The position numbers were made by a program, and so were the translations under genes. The notes below the pieces were generated by a model. The model saw only the letters and a list, made by a program, of their open reading frames with translations. It did not search any database and was not told the DNA's origin. Below are positions 21,750 to 35,808 of a stretch of 64,000 nucleotides of DNA, piece after piece. Numbering within the stretch: the stretch's first letter is position 1; each line of letters begins with the position of its first letter. This DNA is from Schizosaccharomyces osmophilus (taxonomy: Eukaryota; Ascomycota; Schizosaccharomycetes; Schizosaccharomycetales; Schizosaccharomycetaceae): NCBI RefSeq assembly GCF_027921745.1, contig NC_079239.1, positions 1,577,501-1,641,500 of the forward strand, written 5' to 3'.

Positions 21750-22963
21750 GAGTTTTGGAATAAAAGAAAAACAAAAAGTCTGTCCTTTTGTGTTTAGACA
21801 TAAAAGAACTTTACATACAATCATTTTGCTTTATTTTTCGTTCTTTGATATTTTCGTCTGCTTGCTTTTCTGTTTCCGATGCTTGTACGTATCCATATGG
21901 ATTTCATATGGTAAGTGTGCTAGATAGCCTACTGGGGCGCGCGTATCTTTTGGTTGCAACTGGTTCACACTCATTTACCTTGTTTCTTTTACCCATATTT
22001 GGAAGTCAGTTCCTTCATTTGTGAGTCATGCAGCGCAGTAAAACTGATAATTGGATCCGCGTAAGTGGTGAATGAAGCTATTCATGATGATTTTGCATGG
22101 AGATATGAACCAAGCGTCTTTTGTTTGGTGAAATTGTTCGTTGAAGAAATACCTATATATTTTTACATATATATTTGTTGTTTTGAATGTTCGGGTACAT
22201 TAATGAAAATTGTTTTTGGTACTTTAGATGTCATTTTGTTTCAAGGGTCGTGTAATCGTAGCTAGTGATATTTCAAAAAAGGGAATCAGCAGCATCAGAG
22301 TCAAATCTTAGTCATACTTTTACTTTTGATAAACGAGATTTTCGTATTAAATTTGGATTGATGCGTTTACTAGGAAAACTGCAATTTACATGTGCTTTTT
22401 CGCAAAAATTTAAGATCTCATTAAACGGATTCTTTACTAGTACGAAATTTTAATACACAGTATGCACAAATAAACATATATAGAGTTACTGTTGTAATTA
22501 AACTTCTCCCAAATCTCTTTCTTTTTATTTGGAAAGTTCCCAAGAAAAATAGGTGAAGCAAAAGGTTCACAAGCAATTAACGATTGTAGAAAAACAGGCA
22601 ATTAGTAGACTTTTAAAAGGGTTTATTGAACTCGTTTGCTGCATTTTCTTCGATTGTAAAGCCTTCACTCTGTCAAGGCATTTGAATCCAACGTAACATC
22701 AGTGGATACATCAAGATACTGTCCACGAGGATTAAACAACCGGTTTTTCGCTGATATGTCTTAAGGATCTCTTCAAAGAATCTACTGATCTGAATTTGAA
22801 TTTTGCTTTGTCTACTCGATCTGTTTAAATACTCGAGTTTGTCGTTTCCTTCGTATTTTTATTTTTATTTTTATTTTTTGCTTGCTTTTATTAAGCCAAG
22901 TCAGGGATTACCCAGTCCCGATTTTTTTCATATATTTTTGGTGAATTAGGAGCTATACTGATC
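21750..22963. other. Intergenic ucp3 / fnx1
   Basis: 1.2 kb between two plus-strand genes. AT-rich, with TTTTACATATATATTTG near 22151-22170 and ATTTTT repeats near 22856-22879. Small frames of 60-86 codons are present, but none has recognisable features. The fnx1 leader and promoter must lie here. Confidence 0.5.
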
Positions 22964-24559
22964 ATGAATAATCCTAATACACCAACCGAAGAAACCGCTT
23001 TACTGAGGTCAGGAACAGAGGCCCAGGATGATGGCGAAAATCTTCCAAACAAGTGGGCCATTCTGCCGGCGTTGTGGATCGGTGGCTTCTTGTCGGCCTT
23101 GGACATGACCATTGTTGCCAGTTTGTATCCAGTTATTGGTAGTGAATTCAAATTGATGAATAATGCTTCTTACATTGCTACTTCCTACTTAATTACGAAC
23201 ACCGCTTTCCAGCCTTTATATGGACGACTGAGTGATATCTTTGGTCGCCGCGCTGCAATTGTCTTTGCAAACATTACCTTTACTATCGGAACCTTTTTGT
23301 GCGGCTCATCTCGTAGCCTGGCTGGGCTTTGCATTGCTCGTGCAATTGCGGGAATAGGTGGAGGCGGTCTCGGAACCATGTCTTCCATTATTTCTAGTGA
23401 CATTGTTTCCCTTCGTGAACGAGGCACTTGGCAGGGAATCACCAACATTGTTTGGGGAATTGGGGGTAGCTTAGGGGGACCACTCGGTGGCCTCATTGCT
23501 CAGCGATGGGGTTGGAGAGTTGCGTTTTATTTTCAAATTCCGCTTGGTATAATCTCGACGATTGTGGTTGCTTGGCGGGTTCGTATTAAACCAGCTGTAC
23601 GAGGTTCGAATGCCCCATTGTTGTCGCGAATTGATTACCTAGGGAGCTTTCTGCTTGTTGCTGGAATTAGTTTGCTAATTGTGACCTTCAATTGGGCTGG
23701 AGATGCATACTCCTGGTTGTCTCCAATTATTCTTGGGTTGTTAATCTCATCTGCGTTACTCCTTTATGCGTTTTATTGGGTTGAGAAAAACGTTGCGCTA
23801 GAACCGATTGCTCCCGTCTTTATTTTGAAACAAATTACTCCTTTAAGTGTTTGTCTTTGTAATTTCTTTAATGCGTTTTGTGGTTTTGTTGTCCTTTATG
23901 AACTCCCTTTGTTTTTTGAAGCTGTATTGTTTATGCCATCCTCTGAGGCAGGCGTCCGCATCTTTCCTTATGTTATCTTTACTTCGTTGGGTTCTGTGGT
24001 AGGAGGTCTTTATATGAAGAAAACAGGTAGATATCGCCCTTTAATTTTATTTGGGTATTTTGCCATGTGGACGAGCATTGTTGCTTTTAGCGTGCTTTCT
24101 TCGTTTGGTCAACGCATTCCTTTGGTTTTCGTAACTTTGTTTTTGAGTCTCTCGGGAACTGCTTATGGTATGAACTTGACTGCAACTCTGATTGCTGTTA
24201 TTAGCTCTCTAGCTCCCCAAGATCAAGCGGTGGCTACGGGTCTTTCCTACTTGTTCCGCGCTACTGGCAGTGTTATGGGTATTAGTCTTTCTCAAACGGC
24301 TACACTGACACTTGTAATGAACAACCTATCCAAGCAACTTGCTGATATTCCTGGAAAAGAAGACCTTATTCAATGTTTGCGTGAGAGTATTAGCATCATT
24401 CCTGACCTCCCAGCAAACGTCCGTCGCCTCGTCGTTCAATCTTATGTGGAAGCATTCACAGTTGCCTTTGCTATTGTATCTTTCTTTGCTTTTTTTGGCC
24501 TCATTTTCTCTTTGAAAATTCGTCAATTCTACTTGCACACATCAGTAGATCGTAAGTAA
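22964..24559 (+). CDS. fnx1: Fnx1-type MFS transporter (vacuolar amino acid / drug exporter)
   Basis: 531 residues, single exon. A polytopic DHA2-like member of the major facilitator superfamily with about 14 hydrophobic segments. Signature motifs are GRLSDIFGRR (loop 2-3) and the antiporter motif C area GIGGSLGGPLGGLI. The N-terminus contains EETALL, an acidic dileucine [DE]xxxL[LI] signal that fits sorting to the vacuolar membrane. In S. pombe, Fnx1 moves amino acids into the vacuole and influences entry to quiescence; it also lies next to glo1, as here. The paralogue Fnx2/Vba2 is the main alternative name. Confidence 0.85.
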   Translation: MNNPNTPTEETALLRSGTEAQDDGENLPNKWAILPALWIGGFLSALDMTIVASLYPVIGSEFKLMNNASYIATSYLITNTAFQPLYGRLSDIFGRRAAIVFANITFTIGTFLCGSSRSLAGLCIARAIAGIGGGGLGTMSSIISSDIVSLRERGTWQGITNIVWGIGGSLGGPLGGLIAQRWGWRVAFYFQIPLGIISTIVVAWRVRIKPAVRGSNAPLLSRIDYLGSFLLVAGISLLIVTFNWAGDAYSWLSPIILGLLISSALLLYAFYWVEKNVALEPIAPVFILKQITPLSVCLCNFFNAFCGFVVLYELPLFFEAVLFMPSSEAGVRIFPYVIFTSLGSVVGGLYMKKTGRYRPLILFGYFAMWTSIVAFSVLSSFGQRIPLVFVTLFLSLSGTAYGMNLTATLIAVISSLAPQDQAVATGLSYLFRATGSVMGISLSQTATLTLVMNNLSKQLADIPGKEDLIQCLRESISIIPDLPANVRRLVVQSYVEAFTVAFAIVSFFAFFGLIFSLKIRQFYLHTSVDRK

Positions 24560-25262
24560 CACTTTTTTCCCTGTGTTTACAACTTAAAAAAATCTAATAC
24601 TCGATGAAGCAACAAGGAACCAATAATGGGTTTTGGTGCTATAATAGCTTTTAAGTTACTAGTGTCTTGCTTGTTTCCTTGGAAAAGCTTAGACGATAAA
24701 TTCCTGTTTTCTAATGAAAATGCGCTTTTTGAACTATTCAATCTTGTTTGGTGGTCGTCGGTGTTCTCATATTCATGCTATATGTCATGTTGAACTATAA
24801 GGTGAAAATAAAAGTTAGATGTATATATAAAATTTCTGATAACTAGTGGCAGTCCTGCATGGCTTCCATCGTTTCTTACATTCAAATATGAATTTACAAG
24901 CAGATCTTGCTCCTGCTATGGGTAAGTCTTATTGTTTAATTTTGTTTTAATATTCCACATAAGTTATCAAATAATAAATAATAAAAGAATAAAGAATTTT
25001 ACAAAAACAGCAAAAACCGTCCTTCTATCATATTAAAAAGTTCTGCTAATACATTCTATCTTGCTAACGTTACAGTTTGTAGATATGAATAAACACCTCT
25101 TTGTAAGAATATATTCTCACTTCGAGGCTTTAAAAGTATCAATGAGCATGAGAGTTTTCTAGCAAGGTCAGGGTGGTTGGTTACATCACTCGGAAATTTT
25201 AGCAGCAGTTATATATTGTAAAACACGAAATCAAGAAAAAACACTAAAACAAAACACAAAAA
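24560..25262. other. Intergenic fnx1 / glo1
   Basis: 700 bp. Apart from the spliced micro-ORF it contains the fnx1 3' end and a proximal glo1 promoter: TATATATT near 25209 and an A-rich leader of about 30 nt before ATG 25263. Confidence 0.5.
24888..25092 (+). CDS. Candidate spliced micro-ORF (16 codons) upstream of glo1
   Basis: ATG at 24888, exon 24888-24921, donor GTAAGT at 24922, strong acceptor TTGCTAACGTTACAG ending at 25075, then an exon reaching TAA at 25090-25092. The frame reads MNLQADLAPA then MVCRYE. A TATATATAA box at 24822-24830 sits about 60 nt before the ATG. It could be a tiny gene, a spliced uORF of a long glo1 transcript, or a spliced noncoding RNA. I recognise no homologue. 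glo1 also has its own TATATATT box near 25209. Confidence 0.35.
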
Positions 25263-26171
25263 ATGGCTGCTACTACGAATGCGAATACATACAAATTAAA
25301 CCACACGATGATTCGTGTGAAGGACTTGGAAAAGAGTCTCAAGTTTTATACAGAAGTGTTTGGTATGAAGTTGATTGACCAGTGGGTTTTTGAAGAAAAT
25401 CAGTTTTCGCTTTCTTTTTTGGCTTTTGACGGAGCCTCTGCTCTTCATCACGGTGTGGAGCGTTCCAAACGTGAAGGAATCTTGGAACTTACCCATAACT
25501 TTGGCACAGAAAAGGAAGAAGGACCTATTTATGTTAATGGAAACAATGACCCTCACCGTGGATTTGGTCATATCTGCTTTTCCGTTGACAACATTGAATC
25601 CGCCTGTGCATATCTCGAATCCAAGGACGTTGCATTCAAGAAGAAGCTCAGTGATGGCAAGATGAAGAGCATTGCTTTTGCTCTTGATCCCGACAATTAC
25701 TGGATTGAATTGATTTCTCAAGACGAAAAACAAGCAAAGGCTCACACTGAAAGTTTCCGTTTCAATCATACAATGGTTCGCGTGAAGGATCCTCAGACCA
25801 GTCTTGCTTTCTACGAAAAGCTCGGTATGAAACTCATTGACAAGTCTGATCATCCCAATGGAGAATTCACTCTTTATTTCTTAGCTTATCCTTCAAACCA
25901 GACTCGTCATAACCGTGAAGGTATCCTAGAGTTGACTCACAACTGGGGCACTGAGAAGCAAGAAGGTGCTGTTTATCATAATGGCAACGACGGTGATACA
26001 AAGGGATATGGCCACATCTGTATTTCTGTAGACAATATCCAAGCTGCCTGTGCTGAATTTGAGAACAAGGGTTTGTCTTTTAAAAAGAAATTGACCGACG
26101 GCAGAATGAAGGATATTGCCTTCCTTCTTGACCCTGACAACTACTGGGTTGAGGTGATTGAACAAAAGTAG
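25263..26171 (+). CDS. glo1: Glo1, glyoxalase I (lactoylglutathione lyase)
   Basis: Converts the methylglyoxal-glutathione hemithioacetal to S-lactoylglutathione in the cytosol. The 302 residues consist of two tandem VOC/glyoxalase domains (about 10-155 and 165-300), the two-domain monomer typical of yeasts. Each half repeats the metal-ligand signatures: NHTMIRVKD or NHTMVRVKD (His), EGILELTHN (Glu), GFGHICFSVDNI or GYGHICISVDNI (His), and YWIELI or YWVEVI (Glu). Both sites look complete, so two active sites are expected. Single exon, ATG within an A-rich leader. Confidence 0.97.
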   Translation: MAATTNANTYKLNHTMIRVKDLEKSLKFYTEVFGMKLIDQWVFEENQFSLSFLAFDGASALHHGVERSKREGILELTHNFGTEKEEGPIYVNGNNDPHRGFGHICFSVDNIESACAYLESKDVAFKKKLSDGKMKSIAFALDPDNYWIELISQDEKQAKAHTESFRFNHTMVRVKDPQTSLAFYEKLGMKLIDKSDHPNGEFTLYFLAYPSNQTRHNREGILELTHNWGTEKQEGAVYHNGNDGDTKGYGHICISVDNIQAACAEFENKGLSFKKKLTDGRMKDIAFLLDPDNYWVEVIEQK

Positions 26172-26881
26172 ATAGATGTGATGATAAACACGAATTTTTC
26201 TTCAGATGGTAAACATATTTCATGCGTTTAACTAAGATGGAATCAGTAGATGAATAAAACTAAACTCCTTCATGCATTGTATAAATGAAGAATATAAACT
26301 AACTAATTAGCAGCATTGTCTTAAATGTATACTCATTCTATGGGAAAAAACCATTCGAACGATCCCCTCCCTCAAACTAGAGCTTTTATTCTAGCAGCAT
26401 ATTCTTCAATGTGAAGTGACAGTAGAAGAACTTTCATAATATTCAAGTCTCTTTGTCAATACTGCATAATTTCATATTGTTTCATCTATATTAGATTTGT
26501 ACATCCGCTACAAAAAAAAGCTTGCTTACGCAACAACTTTGAAAGAGAAAATATTTCATCATTTCGATTTTAAAAGGTCGTACTGGCCATCGAGCCAAAG
26601 GGACGAGACCCAGACCTATTGTTATAAGTTCCGAAGGTATTCATTAAAAAGAAAAAAATGCAGTGGCATATGTTAAGGTGAATAGTAATAAAGGATCATT
26701 CAACATGGCTTCATGCATGAACGTTAAAAAAACTCGGATCGCTTCCTTTCCGCTCGAAAGTTTCGATGACAAACAAATATGCCATATACAAAAAAATAAA
26801 TTAAAACCATTACTTAATCGTAGACGTAGATTTTTTAGAGAATAACAGAAAACAACGCGGAATACCTCTAACTTGTCTATA
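26172..26881. other. Convergent intergenic glo1/gfa1
   Basis: 710 bp between two stop codons. AT-rich, with AATAAA-type motifs on both strands. I see no gene, tRNA or structured RNA here. Confidence 0.5.
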
Positions 26882-29231
<2,350 letters not shown>

Positions 29232-30132
29232 CCAGAAAGGAAAGAATAAAAGTAATTGCTTATACGGTATTGGAGAAGTATAGGTTCATACGGGGATACT
29301 GGTGTCACCATTTGTTTTGGAGAGTTTAAATAATATCTAACCTTGATAGTAAAATACTTGGAGTTGTACACAAATAGCAATGAAGGGAAAAATTGCCAGT
29401 GCTGGAAGGGTAATAAACAATGTTTCTTTTATTTAAACGATAAATAATGCGTAACATTTACATTATATGTTGGCTTTACAGGTGTTGAAAGGAACAGTCC
29501 CGTGAATACCTTGTTTCCCTCATTTTGTTAATATAGTAATATTATATCGATTTCTTCCAGTGTAAGCAAAGTAATAACAAGGTAGGTTTCATAATGAAGT
29601 TGTAATTTAGTAGCAAAAAATCCTTCTTTATGAAATCAAATAGAAATTAAACATTGCTGGAGGCTCCTCTTTCCATTGTATTACTTGCTTAGTAGCCTGG
29701 AAACCGGTTTATCATGAATAATATATAAGTCGTACACCCAAAACCAAAACGCAACGTAACGTAGATTCTAGTAAATATTTTCAATGTATTTTTTTTAATG
29801 TCAAACGAAAGAGTGTCTTGCTTCCTTATTCCTACTATCGTTACTAGTTCGTTGTCATTTTCTGTTTTGCATCAGATCGTTTGATGATGATTCCCTTTTG
29901 TTGGACTCTGAAAAAGCGATACTTCATGTTTAGCTCTTAGTATTCCTTTTCGAATAAAGTATAAATCTCTCAATTACATTGAGCTACCTATTCTTATTCA
30001 TGCCTCCTCACTTGCACCTTGTCTCTCGTAAAAAAAGAGTATACTAAAGACGCCCAGACAAATGTTTTAAAAAAGCAAGAGATTTTTTTGATGAAAAGAA
30101 AAGTTTTTGTTAAAGATTTTCGTTTTTCCAGT

Positions 30133-30163
<31 letters not shown>

Positions 30164-30334
30164 GCGATACAAACCTTTCGGAATTGTTTATTGTTTGCTA
30201 GATGTTACCTCAAAACCAAAATTTAACTTATACTGAGGTCAACTGCAGCAAATCATCGGCCGTATTGGAGAAAGTGTTTCTTCGTTTGCTTCGCTTACGT
30301 CGGTTATGAGAAACTACCAAGTTACGTGGTGTTC
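29232..30334. other. Divergent intergenic gfa1/pst1
   Basis: 1.1 kb. Contains a T tract of 28 (30136-30163), a likely nucleosome-poor promoter element for pst1, followed by two small upstream ORFs listed separately. No other gene seen. Confidence 0.55.
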
Positions 30335-30338
30335 ATGA
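30202..30338 (+). promoter_or_regulatory. Two chained uORFs ahead of pst1
   Basis: uORF1 runs 30202-30309 (35 codons plus stop), starts MLPQNQNLTYTEV and ends in the basic-leucine run FLRLLRLRRL. Its TGA overlaps the ATG of uORF2 as ATGA (30306-30309). uORF2 is 30306-30338 ([10 protein letters not shown]), and its TGA overlaps the pst1 ATG, again as ATGA (30335-30338). The three ORFs use three different frames. The pattern is read directly; a role in reinitiation is inference and depends on where transcription starts. Confidence 0.6.
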
Positions 30339-33300
30339 ACATGTACAATACCAACAACACTGGGATGGCAAAAGACTGGCAAGATGCGCATTTGGGTCAA
30401 TGTCAGCGGATTGAAGATTATCCAAATGTAGCCATTAATTACCCAGGATCGTATGTAACTCCTTCCGGAACCATGGCATATCATCCTACGAATAGTACGT
30501 AAATCCTAATAGTATGAGATTATGCATAACCAGAAATGATAGTAAACATCTATCATTCGGTAGATTGTATATAGCTTTTATTTTATTTGTTACTTGTACT
30601 ATAAATAAAACTTACTAACACGCTCAGCTCCCTTCTATGCTCAAGTACCTACCCATACCAGTCCCCAAGGTACTCTATACCCAGTTTATAATTCTGTAAG
30701 CCCAGTATACGACCCTACTACTGGGCGTGTTCTCTATCGAAACATAGGACCTTCTCCGACCGCTTCAATACCTCCCGCTCGCCATGGGTTGGCTGTTTAT
30801 GGTCCATCGCCGCATTTGCAAGCTCATCCTGCTCCTTCTACCCATCCAGGCGAAGCTGCTCCGTCTACTGCAGCAGCCGGAAGTCAAGTGAAAACTAACG
30901 GTGATTATCCATCACAAGCTATGATGGCTCCTTCAGGAGAATCTAACAACGTCTCTCGCCCTACAAACGCACGATCATCTGTTTCTCCTTTTGTTACCAA
31001 TCAAAAAATTCCTCTTGCATCCGGCCCTTCAAGTCAACCACCACCGGCCAACAATGAGTTTAGGCAATTAAATGTAACCGATGCTTTATCCTATCTGGAC
31101 CTGGTAAAGTTACAATTCCACCACGAACCTGAAGTTTATAATGAATTTCTTGATATCATGAAAGAGTTCAAATCGCAGGCGTATGTATATTTGCTTTGCT
31201 TTAGCTTCTCATACTTCTGTTCTGAAAGCGAAAGCCATTTTGTAACTTTTTACTAACTTGAGTAGGATTGAAACTCCTGAGGTCATTACCCGAGTATCTG
31301 CTTTATTTTCTGGTTATCCCGCATTGATTCAAGGATTTAATACATTCCTACCACCTGGGTATGGTATTGAGCTCGGTCCTTCTGAATTTGGGAAACCCCC
31401 GGCCGTACATATCACAACACCACAAGGGCCGCTGGTAATCGCAGATTGGAATCGTCCTCATGCTACTGCCCAAGTGCCTTCGGGTTATCAAAAACCAGCT
31501 CCTTACCAACCAGCGAATTCACAGCCCGCTGTCCCATCCCCTGGTGTAATTCCCCCTTCTGCTCAATCCTCTACTTTTGCTCCATACAAGTCCTCTCCTT
31601 CTCCGATGCCTCCTTCATTTCCCTCTGTAGATGCATCTGTGAAGCAAGCCGCCGATCTGGACCATGCTATTCATTTTGTAAATAACGTGAAAAATAGGTT
31701 TTCCCACAAACCTGAAGCTTACAATGCTTTTTTGGACATACTGAAGTCATATCAGCATGACCAGCGTCCTATACAACTCGTTTATTATCAAGTTTCCCAA
31801 TTATTTGCAGAGGCCCCTGACTTATTAGAAGAGTTTAAACGATTTTTGCCAGATGTTTCTCTTAAAGCTACTTCAGAAAACCAGGAGAAGCCTGCTGCTG
31901 CCATCTCCGAACCTGCAGCGCAAGCTTCTAAAGCTTCTCCTGCCACTACAACTTCCTCTCTCCCTCCAATTGGAAAGTTTGCTCCTCCAGCTCCCGTAAA
32001 GCCACCTCAACAGACTGAGAAACGCCGTGTTGAGCCAGCCGTATATACCAGAAGCCACGCAAAGCGTACGAGAACGGCAACCCAAGCTGCCGAAGAATAT
32101 AGTCCAAGAGCTTTCAATGTCCCAATTGCTCAAAACAAAAACCCGACAGAGCTTGCTTTTCTTGATGCGGTACGTCAATATTTGGTTAACGAGTCCAAGT
32201 ATAATGAGTTTATTAAGCTCCTTGAGTTATACTCTCAAGAAGTATTCGATAAAAATGCTCTGGTTGAACGTTGCCAGACATTCCTCCATGAAAGTGAGCA
32301 TTTAATGAATTGGCTCAAAGACTTAGTTAAGTGGGATTCTAATGATTGTATTCCTGTTCCAAGACCTAGAGTTGACTTAACACAATGTAAAGGTTATGGC
32401 CCAAGCTATCGTCTGCTTCCCAAAATTGAGTTATTATTGCCTTGTTCAGGAAGAGACGATGTATGTTGGACTATCCTAAATGATGCTTGGGTGAGCCATC
32501 CAACTTTGGCATCCGAAGACTCAGGTTTTATCGCCCATCGAAAAAACCAGTTTGAGGAATCTTTACACAGATTAGAAGAGGAAAGGTATAAATATGATCG
32601 TCACATTGGTGCAAACGTGAGAGCTATTGAACTTCTTGAAATGAACTTCCGAAAAATGCAAAAGTTAACCGAGAACGAAAAAGAAAGTTGGACTCTACCT
32701 GTTGGTCTTGGCGGTAAGTCTCCTAGTATTTATCAAAAAGTCATACGGAAGGTCTATGGAAAAGAGGCAGCACAAGAAATTATTGAAAACCTACAAAAAC
32801 ATCCTGCCATCACTATTCCAATCGTGCTTAATCGATTAAAACAAACTGACCGCGAATGGAGAGGTTTGCAAAAGCATTGGAATGAGCTTTGGCACGATAT
32901 TGAAGAAAGGAACTTCTATCGTAGCCTTGATCATCAAGGTATCACTTTCAAATCTACTGACAAGAAGAACACTACTCCTAAATTTTTGATTGGAGAGCTT
33001 CGAAATTTATCGAAACAGCAAAAAAATGAAACAGAGGAAGGGAAAACAGCCCCATCCTATCAATATCTTTTTGAGTACAAGGATAAGTCAATTGTTCTTG
33101 ATATGGCTCGATTATTTGGTGTTTTCTTGGTCCATGTTTCAACACATTCTATCGAAGACCGAGAAAAACTTTCTATTTTTTTACGTTCGTTCTTATCAAT
33201 TTTCTTTGACATCCCATATGAATCATTTGAACAGTTCTTACCTAGTCATTTCAATGATGATGATTCAGAAACAGAATCACAAGTGAGTAGTCTTGATAAG

Positions 33301-35139
33301 ACTAGACGTTCAAATACTCCAACGTCTCATGGCGTCAACAATGGCTTGGGGCTATTGAAGGATATTTTCAAAAAGTCACAAAAGGGCCCTCGGGAAAGCA
33401 GAAGCGTAAAATCAGAGTCTGCACCTGAATCCACTGAAGAAACCCCCGAGCCAAATGAAGTGGATGAATATTCTGTTGATGCTGAAGAGCCTAATGATTT
33501 AACAGCTACGTCTATTTTTTCCAGTGGTGAAGTTTGGGTTAATTGTAGATTTACCGATTCAGATGGAGCCTTGTTGGATGACGGAACTAAGTTATCTGAT
33601 CGTAATGTTTTCAATCTATTTGGGAATATGGGACTTTATTGTTTTTTTAGACTATTTCATATTTTATATACCCGATTAGAACATTTGAAAGGACTTGAGG
33701 AAAAAGCATATCAAAAACAACACGGTATTAAGCCCAACCCTGTTGCACTTGAATTAGGACTTATCCGAGATCCTTCCGAGCGCTTGGGATTCACGCTTCC
33801 TCATTCTGATACCGTTTACGGTCAAGCTTTAGGACTATGCGAGCGTATAATTGAAGGAGAAATAGATCAAAATGGGTTTGAAGATGCCTTGCGGTGTTTA
33901 TATGGAATACACGGATTCAGGATGTACACCGTTGAGAAAATTATTGGCTCCTTGATGAAACAACTGCATACAATAACTAGCAACCGTCGGATAGCACAAG
34001 TATTCATGTTTTTCGAAAGGGATCGGGTACAGCGAAAAACTAGTCCTCGGCAGCAAATTATGTATCGTGTACAAACAGAGACTGTGCTTGGACCTGATGA
34101 AGACTTGTGTTGTATAGACTGGAATTCGGAAACTCAGCAATCGGCTATTCGCCTTATGGGAAGAGAAGACTTAACTATGGCAAATCCAAAGACCGATGCA
34201 GAGAAATGGTGCTATTATATTGGTAGCTATATAATGTCCAGTCCAACCGAGGGAATTTTGCCAGAACAAGTTCGAGTCCCTTTTTTGCATCGAAACTTAC
34301 CAATTGATGATGTTAACGAAGAGGATGAGAATAATTACGTTGTGCGCAACGCTCATGCAATACTCACAAATTTCCTGAGAAGCGGTTTGGCACTCACAAT
34401 ACCTATCAATACGGTGAAGATAGTTTACGAACCAAATACGGAAGATGTTTTCGCTCGTAACTCTAAGCTTGTTTATACTGGATCTTATACAAAAATAAAA
34501 AGTTACAGACTTTCTCGATGGCGTGAATGGTTAGAAAGTGAAGACGGATGGTCTAGAGGGTTGACCAAAGAGAAATCGAAAAAGATTAAATCTACATCTC
34601 TTGATACCCTATTTGCTGAGACCAATTCGCGTGCTTGGAAACAAGAACAAATGACATTGTCAGAGGGTAAAGGAAAAAATGGGTTGAACACTGCGACTGG
34701 TAATGGCAAAAAGTCTGGATACAGAGCAAGAGGGGCCAAATCTAATGTTAATGCTGAACCGCAGCGAGAGAAACCAGAAGTGGATTTAAATGACGATAAT
34801 ACGTCTGAAGAAACAAGTCAAATTGACGGGGAAGATGATGCCAATACCCAAGACGAGGATGAAGCAGAGTTATCTAAAGGTCATCAACGAGGAAAAAAGT
34901 ATGATGAAGACAATAATGAAATAGCCGACAAGATGTATACGAAAGAAAAATCGCCGAAAGAGAATGTGGAAGACGAACAAAAAAATCAGGAAACTTACAA
35001 GCAATCTGCAAATACGTCTGCCACCAATTTAAATAAATTAGACGCTGATATGGAGGACGATAAAACCGACATGGAAGAGCAAGCTGATGAGTCTTTCGAT
35101 GGTGATAATACGATGGAAGATGATCTTTTGAAGGAGTAG
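30335..35139 (+). CDS. pst1: Pst1, Sin3-family corepressor scaffold (three exons)
   Basis: Scaffold of the Clr6 histone deacetylase complex I in the nucleus. Exons are 30335-30494, 30628-31180 and 31266-35139. Intron 1 has a GTACGT donor and TTACTAACACGCTCAG acceptor; intron 2 has GTATGT and TTACTAACTTGAGTAG. Both junctions keep frame, giving 1528 residues. PAH1 (about 200-270) is completed by the second splice ([14 protein letters not shown], then [14 protein letters not shown]). PAH2 is at about 368-436 (FLDILKSYQ) and PAH3 at about 531-592. The HDAC-interacting region follows ([30 protein letters not shown]). The tail is long, acidic and Lys/Glu-rich. No in-frame ATG precedes 30335 back to an in-frame stop at 30224. 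The paralogue Pst2 is excluded mainly by position. Confidence 0.94.
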
Positions 35140-35808
35140 CGTACTTTCCACGAGTCATCTACTCATACCAATGGCTTTAAAAAACATTGGTTATTTTGTT
35201 TATCATTTATGTCTGTCATATTATGTATATTCTGTACGTTTAGTTCTTTAACTTTTGATTATTATAATTTGCATTATTTAATAGAAATGTCTTTTTGTAC
35301 TCTTGCTATTTCATGTTAATTTATAGAGGCACTTTGTCATTCAATCTAGTCTACGTTTACGATTCATCTAAGCATTGATATATCAAGAATGAGTAGCATG
35401 TTACATGCACAGAAGAAGTAGGCGAGAATAGCCATAAATGAGAAAAGCTTTCATGCTTTATTCAGATGTGTATATTTATTTGGGACTTACCGATCATAGA
35501 TATTAGTACACTATAAAATCGTTTCACTTTGACATTACTTTCTCTTTCTTCCAATTGCAAAAAATCATATTAATACTGTCTATTTGCTTAATAAAAAAGG
35601 TATAGCTGATATTATATCTCTGATTTGTGAACAGGCGAAAATAACTATTCCCGTACTTGTTCGCAAATGAATGATCAGAATAGAAAATTTACTAACGTTT
35701 TATACAGTTCAGTCATTCAATCATTTCCATCTTTTTTGTTCACGATAGATTTATTTCATTTTTTGAAGAATTCCAAAGGTTGAGCCTTTACTGTGAAGCT
35801 ATTCCAAT
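35140..35808. other. Intergenic pst1 / PAQR gene
   Basis: 670 bp, AT-rich, between two plus-strand genes. No element recognised beyond AT-rich 3' sequence and T-rich sequence ahead of the next start. Confidence 0.5.

Noticed and set aside
24326-24538. Minus-strand frame inside fnx1
   Set aside because: Shadow of the transporter gene in another frame.
26580-26640. Sequence before gfa1 3' end that looks partly self-complementary, considered as a tRNA
   Set aside because: No consistent cloverleaf, and neither A nor B box could be placed.
31180-31265. Treating 30789-31256 and 31258-35139 as two separate genes
   Set aside because: A canonical intron (31181-31265) joins them and completes the PAH1 domain of Pst1.
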